From NCBI GenBank assembly GCA_026874595.1, contig CM049318.1, positions 22,107,456 to 22,171,455 on the forward strand: a DNA stretch of 64,000 nucleotides. The letters run 5' to 3'. The stretch comes from Sipunculus nudus. Lineage: Eukaryota > Annelida > Sipuncula > Golfingiida > Sipunculidae. The position numbers and the translations under genes are program-made. Below, piece after piece: positions 1 through 12,800 of this stretch. Position 1 is the stretch's first letter; every line of letters starts with the position of its first letter. The notes beneath the pieces were generated by a model. That model saw only the letters and a list, made by a program, of their open reading frames with translations. It did no database searches and had not been told where the DNA came from.

Positions 1-82
<82 letters not shown>

Positions 83-83
83 A
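1..83. repeat. Compound (TC)n-(TA)n microsatellite
   Basis: An uninterrupted TC tract for about 57 bases, then TA to about position 83; cut by the window edge. Confidence 0.97.
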
Positions 84-1708
84 ATATATAACACTGTCAG
101 TAGCGGATTTAAAGGGAGGGGGCATAATATTGCTTTTAGGAGCCAAAACTGCCTTTTTTAGGGTTTCAAATCGAATTTTGCGACCCTGACCCCCTCCTCC
201 CTGGACCAAAGGACTTTTTTCAAAGGTTTTCTATGAGTCTTCCTGGGCGTGACACTCCCCTTTCCAAAATTCTGGATTCGTGCCTGACTGTTAATTTCCA
301 CCTTACAGCCTTAGAAGATAAGAAAGCTTTATTATTCAGCATAAAAAAATATTAGAAAGTGTATACGCTTATACCAGTCCAATATGTATACATATTGAGT
401 CGTGTTTTCACGGCTACAAGCAAAAATGTGTTATATTTTACCTTAAAGAAATCATTTCACAATTGTTAAGTATTTACTTTATGAGAAAAAAACAGCCAGA
501 CACGGTCTAATTCTATATACTTGTAAACTCTATATATTTTATCCCTATATGGTAATGTTGACATTTCCAAGGAGCTTCAATTTTATTGACTAAAGCATTA
601 AAATATACGGTTATTTGATTATTCTTTCACACTATCAGTTTAGTTTTGCTTTAAACAAAAGTTTCCCAGCAAAACTATCCCAGTACACTCTCTCAGTTCC
701 TGGCATACGGCTGTTTAAGACCTTTGTATGGGCCTGCGTGTTGAAAAACACAGTTCACGTGTCTAGCTGTTTACCATGACAAGGTCCTTGACCGGAGGTT
801 CGATTGTGAGCCGCACCACTCGATGTTTCAGGCAGGGAGAACATATATTGCCTTTTTCGGCCAAGTCAGTCACGGCATCTCCTGATTGACGTGTTGTGGC
901 CGATCGATACACCCGCTGTAATTATTTTGACACCTGTGATAGCGCCCGGGGCACTGTTTTTAACATTCGTTTACAGGAGTATGCTAATTTATCGGTATAG
1001 GGCAATATTTATATTTGAAAGAAGAAGCTATTTCAGTGTTAATTCAACAAGCTTTCTGGCTGAAACATCGATTGTTGCGGCTAACAATCGGGCTTTCGGT
1101 TATTACTGGAACCATATTAATCCGTTATGCTGGTATTATGTATTTTAACCGTCTCCCTTGCTAAAAAGCGGGATGGGATCCTATTAATAAATATCCCCCT
1201 CCCCAAGTGTATTGACGCCACTGGTCACTGCGGTGTGCCGTTAACTGGGATTCATGTGTACCTCCGCTCTGCGGAAGTTCACACCTGGATATGTTAGTTC
1301 ATGGTTCAACTGCGAAAAAAATATCATTTAATTAATAATGAGCAGCATTGCAATAGGCCATAATGAATAAGGCGATAATGCATTCCGTCCAGATACCCTA
1401 TTAGAGATTATATACTCTTTAAGTAAGAAATTATCCGAAATCAGCAAAACGAAGATACCCGAAACGCCCCGAACGTATATATAGGCCTACTGACCTTATT
1501 CCCCCCACCCCCACCCCAATATGAACATTTGGGTTTGCCGCCAATGAAATACAAAACGTTTCCCTTACATTTACCTGACTTATTGCTTAAACTCCATGCA
1601 AAAAAATCAACATTGTCGCAATCGTATCACCAAGCCTTCCATCTCTCTCTCTCTCTCTCGGTCTGCCTGTCTGTCTCCCTCTCTCCATGAGACCTCTCTA
1701 AGCGGATC

Positions 1709-1738
1709 CATGTGTGTGTGTGTGTGTGTGGGGGGGGG
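1709..1738. repeat. (TG)n microsatellite followed by a G run
   Basis: About ten TG repeats run into nine or so G residues. Confidence 0.9.
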
Positions 1739-1775
1739 TCCTTTTTTTATTTTCATTTTTTTTGCAGGCCTTATT

Positions 1776-2875
1776 TCCATAAGAAATATGCTTATTTCCA
1801 ACCCCCCCCCCTCTTTGGGAGTGGTCATAAGGGATGCTTATTTCCATTCCCCCTTCATAGTAAAGGCTTGTGCAGTGTAAAAGTATTCTGGGAAAAAAGT
1901 CACCAAAAAGTTTTCTGTGATCCTATTTAATTATAAATAGGCAAGTCTATATATCACCAGTAATTCTTGTTTAAAGATTTTCAGCAAGTCTGCATTGTAC
2001 TCTATAATATTGAATCATTGGGGGCATATGTAGTGTTACATGTGTGCACTAAAAAAAGGTTTTAGTTTTACAGTGAAATGCATTTCAAAGTTTCATTGTT
2101 ACTGTATTTAACATGATTTTAAAAATACATGGTTCACTTGAATAAAACTTGCAGTTTACTCACATTCAAATTTCTGGCCAGATCTTTAAAGACAAAAAAA
2201 TGTATATTTTTTCTGCAAATAGCTACATTTTGTCTATTAGTTTGTTTCATAATTTTATAGGTTTATATCTAATTTATGCCATGGCTACAAGCTTTCAGTA
2301 GCTCAAATAGGACGGGAATATTTAGACAACACTTTGTTTCCTGGTTCAATCCTTATCAGTTGATGGTTACCACCTAATTAGTAGGGCCAGTCACAGTAGA
2401 GTCTGTGTCTCCATTTGCCCAGACTAGCGCTGTCAGGTCTTTGCTCAGGGTACAGGTAAAGTCTAGACAATTGCACAGGACGATACACTCTGGTTCGAAA
2501 CTTCATTAATTTATTCCACCACTAGCTGATTTTATCCAAAACAATTTCAATGACATGATTGTGGTGTCAAAATAAGTGAACTTTGTCTGAAATAAAAACT
2601 AGAACTACAAGGAAACATAGGATGCATACATGTAAGAGTAATAATAAGACTCGTTGTCACGAGTGTTGGACATAAAAGGTAAGACAAATAACCAACTTCT
2701 ATTATATTCTGTACGGCCTATACGAGGCTGATTAAAGTGAATTTCTTAACTTACAAACGTTTAACGTTTCCATGAAATATATAGGGTGTGAAAATAAGTA
2801 TTCTTTATTTAAACTTCCAAGGGGAGTGGAAACAAGCATCCCTTATGGGGGAGAAAAAATAAGCATTTCCTTTTT
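1776..2875. repeat. Inverted-repeat-bounded segment
   Basis: CATAAGGGATGCTTATTTCC (1826-1845) recurs inverted near 2830-2850, with C-rich flanks in both. The outer sequences (GCGGATTTAAAGGGAGGGGG near 106 and, inverted, GGACCCCTCCTTTTCC... GATCCGCCCCTG near 2928) hint at a larger degenerate element. Confidence 0.5.
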
Positions 2876-2989
2876 TTTATAATCCTCATGGGTTGGACCC
2901 CTCCTTTTCCTTAGTAGATCCGCCCCTGCTCTCTCACTTTCTGTATCTAATCGTCCCTTCTCTCTCCCTCTTTCTCCTCTGTATACATT

Positions 2990-2997
<8 letters not shown>

Positions 2998-3041
<44 letters not shown>
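2998..3041. repeat. (TA)n microsatellite
   Basis: About 22 TA dinucleotides, upstream of the phosphatase start codon. Confidence 0.95.
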
Positions 3042-3043
<2 letters not shown>

Positions 3044-3420
3044 TTATTTATGAAAATGTTCAGTTACACATTAACCCGTGTTTTCATGTATTTGCAATCT
3101 TCAGATGTGATCTGTCATAGTGAACTGGTTATATTAAAATTCTAAAGCCCTTATATTTTGTCTTTTAACTTTTCTCGGTTACCCCGTGAAACATTTTACG
3201 TGTTTCAAAATAGGTTATAACAGGGAACAATAATTGATTTCACTTCACAGACAGACCTTAGGTTTAATTAGTCATTTCCTCATTTTATTCACTCCCTTGT
3301 TAATTCGAAATGACCGAGAAATTCCGCTTTCTCTGTTCACCTTTGGGTAAGAAAAACAAAAGAAATTAAAAACGTCGAAATATCACAGCCATTGAACAAA
3401 ACAAAGGTGAACAGACGAAA

Positions 3421-3522
3421 ATGGCTTCCGCACAAAATTTATTACTCGCCTGTTGTTTCCTGTTAAGTGGTATATCTGGGGTTATCAGCCAGGCCAAGTC
3501 AAGCTTAAGACTTGTGCAAATT
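3421..3522 (+). CDS. ACP2-like: Acid phosphatase exon 1 (start, signal peptide)
   Basis: Encodes residues 1-34. The ATG sits in a good context (gaaaATGG) and opens a hydrophobic signal peptide ([15 protein letters not shown]). The exon ends LRLVQI before a consensus GTAAGT donor, phase 0. It continues into VYRHGDRSP of exon 2, as expected for the family. The 5' UTR and transcription start cannot be placed. Confidence 0.92.
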
Positions 3523-6500
3523 GTAAGTAAAATGCTTTTCTATTTAACTTTCATCAATTTATTTAATCCTCTAAAGTATAAATAATAGATATTCTTTTTG
3601 CAATGGTTTGGCCTTTGGCTCATCTCATTTGATTTGACAGATTTAATTCCGTGGTTATACGATCTTATGACAGGGTCACGTTAGAGTGAATCATATATCA
3701 CCTGATAAACAAAACAAGATACAGTGTATTTAGTGGGCTTTGGATATATCTCAACTTTTCATCACTCTTGTAGTTTATACTTACCAGTAACACAGTAAAC
3801 AATACTGAATCAGATTTTTTTGTGATTCAGAATTATATGAAGGCATAGTAGTTCTGGTCAATAAATCAAACCACTTATTTTAAAAGTTAAAATCAGAATA
3901 AATTATTGATAAAGTGTGTTTCATGTAGATTCACCAAGACCACTTATTAGCAATATCAGACTTTCATTTTTTTTTCACAAAATATATTTACAATGTGATA
4001 ATGCTTATTGTTCTGATAATGCTCCTATTTGTTCATGAGATCATGATGCTCCCCCCCCTTAAAACTGAAAGTGCAGCTATTCCACTTTTGGAGTCCAGAA
4101 CTTGTAGCTGAGGGCCTCACAAATACCTTGTCTTTCCCAATATGCTTTATATGCTTTTATTATAAATGCTTTATTGATCTGCTCAGCTGCTCTTCATCAA
4201 CATCTTGAGTTTAGTGCTAATGTTAAACCATGAATGGTTCCAAATAGAGAGACCCTTTGGAATTGTATAAGTGACTTTTTGAAGGTATCAACATAAAATA
4301 ATCACCTTTTTATTGTCATTGGATTCTTTACAAAAATTTCTGAAAGGTTGTTGCACCAAAAAAATGCTCGATTGCCCTACACATCAATAATTTTACCAAA
4401 AGCCCTAATGTTTACACAGAGAAGAAGTCGCCATGGTAACCTGCAGTGTCTCACAGTTCTTTGCAACAGGATTTAGACTGGGACCCCACTCTGATCTTAT
4501 CGCTATCAGAACTGAAAAAAACAGGCATTAATAGAGGTCCTTGCAATGTACCAGTTGAATGTCTGCTCACAATAAGTTCATGAAGTTTGTTATATTTAAA
4601 TCCCAGCGGGATTAAAGGATCTTTAGGGATAATGTATCATTAATATAATAAGGTATGATCATGGTTATGTTGCAAGAAAATTTTTTTTACTACCAAAGGC
4701 ATGAACAGATGTTATTAATGTGTATATGTAGTTCTTATTGATTTTTTTTGGTGCCCTTTACCATTTCACCATTACAAGGCCTTATTGTAAATGTCATTCC
4801 AAAACTGTGGTCATATCACAGTTGTGGATTCTGCAACAAACACCTTACCAGCCCAAACTCCTCGGCCCATCAGTGTCCAGCACAAAAGTGACACATTCTG
4901 TTTCTCTCAGCCATGAAATCAGGTGCTGATGGGCCAGGGGGTGGGGATGGGGGTGTTTGTGAGGCCCGCACCAGTCCAGTTCTGGACTACCACTTTTGCC
5001 ACTTAAGTGAAATTCCCTCCAGTAAAGTGGGAAAAACTCCAACATTTGTAGGTTTGACTTATCAGAATTATACCATACACATACATATATTCAGAATTCT
5101 AATATGAAATTCTAACAGCTGAGATTTATCTATTGTATTTCAGGTTTATCGCCATGGAGACCGAAGTCCAACCCATAACTACCCGAATGACAATTACACA
5201 GAAGCCACATGGCCACAAGGGTATGGTCAGCTAACACAGGTTAGTTACCTTGACATGAAAAGGAAAGAGCTGCTGGAAACAATCTGAAACATGATGTGGT
5301 ACCTGCATTTGCACTAGCCTTAATTAAATCAGACTCTTTGCTAGACTGTCATTTAATGTCAATTCTTTGGCACATCTACCAGGCCTGGTTCTGATATTTA
5401 CAAATAACAACTTTATTTACTACATCCCAATACACATTGAAATTCATATGTTCATTTAATTGGAATTCAAGTGTTGTCTACTTTGTCTTCTGTAAAACTA
5501 ACGAAATTGATTGTGTGAATAAATTGTGATCCACTGTTTTCATGGAATTAATTTGGATTAAAGCCACTTGTTACTTGACCAATGCATTTTTCTTATGGAA
5601 CTGCACTGGATTTTATTTAAAATATGTGTATACATTAGTACATTTCGTCATGCTGCATATTATTTTGCTCAGGCACACTCTTTCACCATGGATACAGAAG
5701 TTTGCACATGTGATTTTAGTCGTATCAGACTAAAAGACATGAGACATGTAGAGGTGATACATGTTTGACAAGAAAATGGAAAAATGTGCTGTAGTCAATA
5801 TTGTTTTGTGAAAAACCCATTACCTCTCTGGTAAGTTATTGCGGCAACTAAAACTTAACAGATAAAAGAAGACCACATGATAACAATGAACTTTTGGTAT
5901 ACCATAATATAATATGGGTATACTGTCGTAGATGGACATATAAAAATGACAAATGAATCATGACACCTGAGGAATAAAAATCTCTGATGCCAAGGCCTAA
6001 AACCATGTAAAACTTCAGATAATGTTAGTAAGGAACATAAATCTCTGACACTATGGCCTGTAATCCATGTAAAACTTCAGATAATGTGAGTGAGGAACAT
6101 AAATCTCTGACACTATGGCCTGTAATCCATGTAAAACTTCAGATAATGTTAGTAAGGAACATAAATCTGTGACACTGTGGCCTAAAATCCATGTAAAACT
6201 TCAGATAATGTTAGTAAGGAACATAAATCTCTGACACTATGGCCTAAAATCCATGTAAAACTTCAGATAATTGGAGTGAGGAATATAAATTTATCTCTGA
6301 CACTATGGCCTATAATCCATAATCTTCCGTTATCTGTTATAAATTTTAGTTGCCGCAATAACTCACCAGGGATTTAATGCAGGGTTGGGGCCAGGTACAA
6401 GTGAAAGTACCTAGGTACAGGTACAGGTACTTGTGAACTGGCCAGGTACAGGTATAGGTACTTGATTTACACAGAGTATCTAGGTACAGGTACAGGTACT

Positions 6501-9500
6501 TTAGAAAGTACCTAGGTGCAGGTACAGGTACATTTATTTTAGGATCACTTCAAAGACATTTTTACAGATAATAATAGCGTAAAAAAAATCATGTATATGC
6601 AAGTTAACATGCCTTTTTTCTATCTAACAATATTGAAGTCATTTGCTTAAGTATATTTAATTAGAACTTATTATCTGTATGGCACCATACATTCACATCC
6701 ATGATATGCAAATATGCAAGTGTATTAAAAGTCCATTAAGTGTACCTAGTAGAGTATGATACCATATATTCACAAACAATGATATTCAAGTCTACTGAAA
6801 TCAATAAAGTACACCAAGTACAGTATGACACCATACTTCACATACTGATATTTGTGGACTAAAAGTTCATTAAGTGCACCAAGTACCGTATATTTGAATG
6901 ATTTGCTCAATAAGTGGTTACAGCTGATTTCACACAGGTGGAGTTGTGATAACAATTCAATTCATGAGCAGTTTATCACACTGATTGCTTGCTGATTATT
7001 TTACACTACAGGTAACCAAATTTTATGGTTAAAGAGAAAAAAATTTAAAAAACTTAAAATATGAAAATGTACCTGGAGTACCTTGTACCAGGTATTTTAG
7101 TTCCAGGTACAGGTACAAGGTACTTCCTACTCGTGACAGCCAGGTTCAGGTACAGGTACTCTGAAATGTGTACCGAGGTACAGATACAGGTACAAGTACC
7201 TGGCCCCAACCCTGATTTAATGTTTTTAGCTCAGCTGACTATAAGTCATCTGAGCTATAGTCGTGGTCCATTGTCCGTCGTCCGTCTGTCTGTCTGTCCG
7301 TCCGTCTGGATGTCCGTCCGTAAGACTGGCAGGTTTCGACACCGTTCGACCTACGAATCTGAAATTCGGCATACAGTTAGATGTTCCCAAAATCTCCTAC
7401 CATGCCAAAAATTGGGTCAATATGACTTCGTTCCTTCGAGATATTAAGGAAAAACCTCAATTTTTTATTAGAAATCTATTTTCACTTTTCAGGACTGCCT
7501 AATATCAAAACCACTCATCTGGTTTTCTTCATTTTTACCATTAATATTCCTCTATATGGTTCCTATGTACATGCCAGAAATTAAGTCAGTATTATTTAAT
7601 TTAAAAAAGTTATGGGCCCAAATATAATGGACTTTGTAAAAAAATGAGGAAAGATATTTTGTCACATAAGACCAAAAGTGTTAGAGGTAGGAATTTTTTT
7701 TTCAGTAATACTACTTTAAATAATCAAAATTGAATTGTATACCAAAAATTAGATCAAAATCTGTTAAATTTTTTTAAATATTGGCAAAAATATAAAATTG
7801 GTACCTTAAATTTTGCCCAAGTTTGACCATGGCACGTTTTTTTCCTGTAACTGCTGTGGATTTAATTTTCAAAGCATGTTTTTGTTACCATTTCAACTGT
7901 TAAAACAAAAAATTTGAAACCAGTTGATCAAAAACTGTAGATTTTATTCAAGTTTTAAAGCACCATGTCATATATTGTTTACACCAATCTAGTGTTATGC
8001 AGTTTACTAGAGCTCAGCTCCCCAGCTTCAGCTCTAAGTTCCTTAAATTTTGCATACAGTTAGATGTCCCCCAAATCCTCTACCAAACTAAAAGTTTGGT
8101 CACTAGGACTGCATTCCTTCGAGATATTAAGAAAAAACTTCATTTTTCCATTAAAACCCCATTGTTACACTTTAAGATTGCCTAATATAAAAACCACTGA
8201 TCTGACTTTGATAATATATAATATACATATTTTTCTATACATTCGCTATGCATATGCCAGAAATGATGTCAGTATCGTGTAACTGTTTTAAGTTCTAGGC
8301 CCAACAATAATGCACTTTTTAAAAAATCAAGAAATATATTTACTCTCTTAACATGAAAATTGCTGAAGGTAGACATTTTTTGCCAGGGATATAACATTAT
8401 TTAATCAAGATTCAATTGTATTCCCAAAATTAGTTCTGAATTTTTCAAATTTTATAAGTTATTAGCATAAATATAAAATCAGTACCTTAAATTTTGCCCA
8501 ACTTTGGCCATGGCATGTTTTTTCCCTGTAAGCACTGCTGATTTAATTTTCATATCTTGCACTGGTAAGGATTTAAGCTTCTAAATTCTGAAGTTATAAA
8601 AGGAATTGGTCAAAAACTAGCTTTTATGAAAGTTTTTATGAGACCATTTCACACCTTGGCTGTACTGAAGCTCCTCTTTTATGTCCCCACATTGACCTTT
8701 CAGGCCAATTATGCATGCTTGAAGCAAGGCACTCTGCAGCCAGCCAGCTCTTGGGTGGCTTCAACTGGATCTAACTGTCCAACCCCCTCCACTAATATTT
8801 GTTTAGGCCATAAACATAACAATAAACTTTTTTTTTTAATATTTGGTTTATGATAAGAACTTAAAAAAATAAATGGAAAAGGAATTTATAGTTAATGAGT
8901 TACAGGGGATTACCTTGCAATTACTGATCATTTATGGATCTTCCATGGATGCCAAAATTGTATTTCAAATAACACCATGCAGTCACCATTGGGTATTTTT
9001 CATTTCAACGATAAAAATGAAAAATAAATAATTAAAATAAATTGTTGTTTACTATTAGGGATTATATGAAGCAAGATAATGATAGACAAGGATGCAGTTG
9101 ATTATATTAAATTAATCTAAATTTCCAGGTCTTTTCCAGGTCTTTAACTTGTTGGTTTATATTTATTACAAAATTAAAATAATAAATAAATATGTCAAAA
9201 ATTTAAAATATTACTCAGACAAGTGTTCATTAAAGATTTTAATTTGTTTGACTTATAACTCATGGTTGTATCAGTTGTTACATGAGACTGGCTAAATAAT
9301 CAAAAATTATATTGCTGGTCCTTTATTTCAGTTCATAAAATTAAACATTCCCAACTCCAGTTTGATCCTGGTATAATATATTGGGTGTTTTGATCCTTGG
9401 ATTAATTTTAACACATGTATTAGTTTTATAGCTGAGAATACTTTTCTTTTTTTCCTTATACCATTTAAAAAAATATAAATATTCAAATATTTCCTGTTAG

Positions 9501-9833
9501 TGCTGTGGATATAATTTTCACAGCATGTACACATTAACATTTCATCTATTAAAATCTGAAATTTGAAACCAATTGATCAAAAACTGTAGATTTTATTCAA
9601 GTTTCCAGGTACCATGTCTTCATTGTTTGCATCAGATCAGTATAAATGCAGTGTACTGGGCAGTTACATAACACCTTCAGGTCTGACCTACTGCCACTGT
9701 GAGTGTCTGGGTAAGGCTGGGTCAGGCAGTAATTACCAGAGAGCCTCTCTTTCTCTCTCTCTCTGACAGTCTAGGTCTCTCTTTCTCTCTCTTTCTCTCC
9801 TCTGCTTTTTCTCTTTCTTTCTCCATCTTTCTT

Positions 9834-9871
<38 letters not shown>

Positions 9872-12800
9872 TAATTGCCTCCCTTGCTCCCTCCATCCCA
9901 TTCTGTTGACAGGTACTATAAACTAGATACATTAGCTATAAATGTTGATGCAATTTAGAAATGTGAATCAGCTGAAATATTCACAATCACATGTATGTTA
10001 TACTGTAAATTTATAGTAACATTCGGAAACTTGGATTAAAATTATGTAATGAAAAAAAGGAATAAATGCAAATATTGTTAATTTTTTCTTGGCTCAGTAG
10101 AATGGGGAAAAATTATTTGCTTTGTTTCTCCATCTTTCTTTCTGTTTTAAATATTTAATGTTCATGAATAAACTTTTTTTTATAAGCACTGTTGAATTAA
10201 ATTTCATATCCTGTATGTATATGCAAGGGTGTTGTAACTCTCACCATCCCTTCTTCACCCCACTGAGGCTTTGCTCCTTGGCACTGTGAACAATAGTTCT
10301 ATGGCTATAGCATAAAATTTAATAATTAAAGAAAATATCTACAGAGAGACAGAGGCATTGTAACTCTGATCATAACACAACACCCCTCCCCCCCCCCCCC
10401 ATCAAGTCATTGCACCTGTCGAATGAGGACGTTATGGCAACTGTATACATATCATAAAATTGATAAAAAAGGTTTACCAAATAAATTGGATCTCATCAGA
10501 CAAATGTGTAAACTGTTGAACTGTCAACAGCTTATCAAAAAGGTAACCAATGGAAAGGCATGGTCAGGTCTCAAATATTATTTGCAACATTTTCTTCAAT
10601 CATATAAACCAACCATGGCCCAGATTACCTCTCCCTCTCAAACATTATCTACGGTACATTTCATCATATTTTTAAGATTTTAACCTTCCAGGTGGTTCAG
10701 TACTGTTGACCATTTGTCCATAGGTACCTATGTACATGCCAGAAATTATGTCAATATTGTGTAATATGTAGACGTGAGGGGCATCAAAATAATGCACCTT
10801 GTCAAGACCGATCTTGTCAAGATATTATGTCATACAGTCACAAATTCATAAATCCCCTCATCAGTATAGTTAATCATAACCTTTTATCTGTCAAATTGAA
10901 CTCTTGCAGTTTTCCATACACTATAGATCCTTCAACTAGCCTTATCATCATTATACCACTGCTTAGCATACTGTCATTGCATTCATATTTGCTCAAATAA
11001 ATTGCTTTTTTCGACCCCTCCCAAATAAATAAAAAATAAACCACTATATTTTACTCCATATTAATCCATCAGTCAGGTTATTTTTTTATATATCATTTAC
11101 TCACATATTACATTATATTCCTTTATAAAACCCAACATGACCATAATATTCTAAGCTTTATCTACTCAATATAGTATCACAATGGTGATACATTTATAGT
11201 CCAATCAGGATCAGCTGAGCGCCGTGACCCATGGGTCCCTTGTTATTTACAAAACTCACCTTAACTGCTTACCAATAGGTTATCTCTTCCTGAGGTCAAT
11301 TATAGGCAAAATCCATGCATATTTAATTAGGTCAGAGGTCAAAGGCTACTTTGTGGTGTGACCTATCTGGAAAAAGTTGGATTTTGATGACACTCGATAG
11401 AAATATTAACAAATATAAAACTTGCTTAAGTTGGATTTAAGGCAAATCTATGCATAAAATATAAAAAAAAGAATTAAAATTTGTGCATATTTGATTTAGT
11501 AAGACGTCACAAGACATAAGACAGGTGTATTATGCACATTTGTGGTACTCTTGTTTCTTGATGATAAAGATTGCTGGATAGCTACCGTATATTGTGACTT
11601 CATCGTCGGAACATACCCAAAGGACAGGGTATGAAAGTGTCTATAGCAGTTAGTCAGATGTAACCGTAAAATCAAATTTCTGACACATTTTGAGTGAGCT
11701 AATAATTTATAATTAGTGGTTGTTAATTTCACAATCATATTAATTATTATAAATAAGTGTGTTATGACTGATTATAATTTCTCTGTTGTTGTAGATTGGG
11801 ATGCAGCAACAGTTTAAACTGGGACAGTATTTCAGGAAAAGATATAATGGCTTCTTGAATGAGACATATATCAGAAAAGAGGTGAGTCACAATTAGTCAT
11901 AAAATATAAAAATCATTTTCTGTAGCATGATATTGAAATAGAATTTTTTGAGATATATCATGTTATCATAATGTAAGTATCTGGCAAGAGTACTCCATAA
12001 TTTGTTGCCATATCACAAATGTCAGTGCCTTTTGCTATGTCCAACTGCTTATAAGCGGGCAAATCACCAGTTTTCAGAGAATGAGATTCTAACAGTTTGT
12101 CCAACACTATCATTTTGAACATATCCATATTAAAATAAATGTTATCCTTAAATATATGATTTTCTTAGCACAGAAAGACCCTGGTGATGTCATAATCTTT
12201 TGGTATTAACTCTAAAAGGGCATGTGTGTTCCAAAACTATGGACAAATAAGCATATCATGATTTCACAATGACAGGGAAGTTAACAATACAATTATTGCA
12301 GCTGTCAGATATTTTGATAATCCCAGATATTGATTATCCTCCCAACCCTAGTCTCAATATATTCAACCTTATATTCTTGCCAACTAATTATATCTACTTT
12401 GATAATGATGTTCATTTGTTTTCTAGTGGTTAGGCAGTTACATGTATAAATTTTATTCAAAAATAATTGTGGAAACAACTTTCATCAGTTGTAGCCAGTC
12501 AGTTGAATTCAGATGAGTGTGTTCATAGATCTCAGTGAATGAACAGAACCATGTGGTCTATAACTTTCTTGTTTTATTTAAAAGAGAGAAACATTTGTTC
12601 AACATATAACTTAATAATATAATAATTGAAAACATCATGGATTGAATTCCATCTTTTTTATACCAGGTTACTGAATATCTTAGACAAGGACAGTTATATA
12701 AAAAAAATGTTTAATTTATATGTTTCTGGCTCTTCAATCCCATCTTTTCCTCTTTTCCTCAAGTGAAAAAACATTTTCTTTCACAATTCGTGCATGTAAT

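Larger units (their letters stand above)
84..3420. other. Region upstream of the phosphatase gene
   Basis: AT-rich DNA holding the microsatellites and inverted-repeat segment listed above. No convincing coding exon and no recognisable promoter element beyond AT-rich sequence. The short open frames here come from simple repeats. Confidence 0.6.
5240..11794 (+). other. Phosphatase intron 2
   Basis: A 6.6-kb intron packed with the TIR-flanked minisatellite element, the hAT-like element, two R1 copies plus fragments, TC-rich sequence and an R2 copy. No exon-like sequence in either strand. Confidence 0.7.

Noticed and set aside
5976-6325. Regular spaced repeats resembling a CRISPR array
   Set aside because: The units are contiguous and diverged with no unique spacers, and the DNA is clearly animal; it is a minisatellite.
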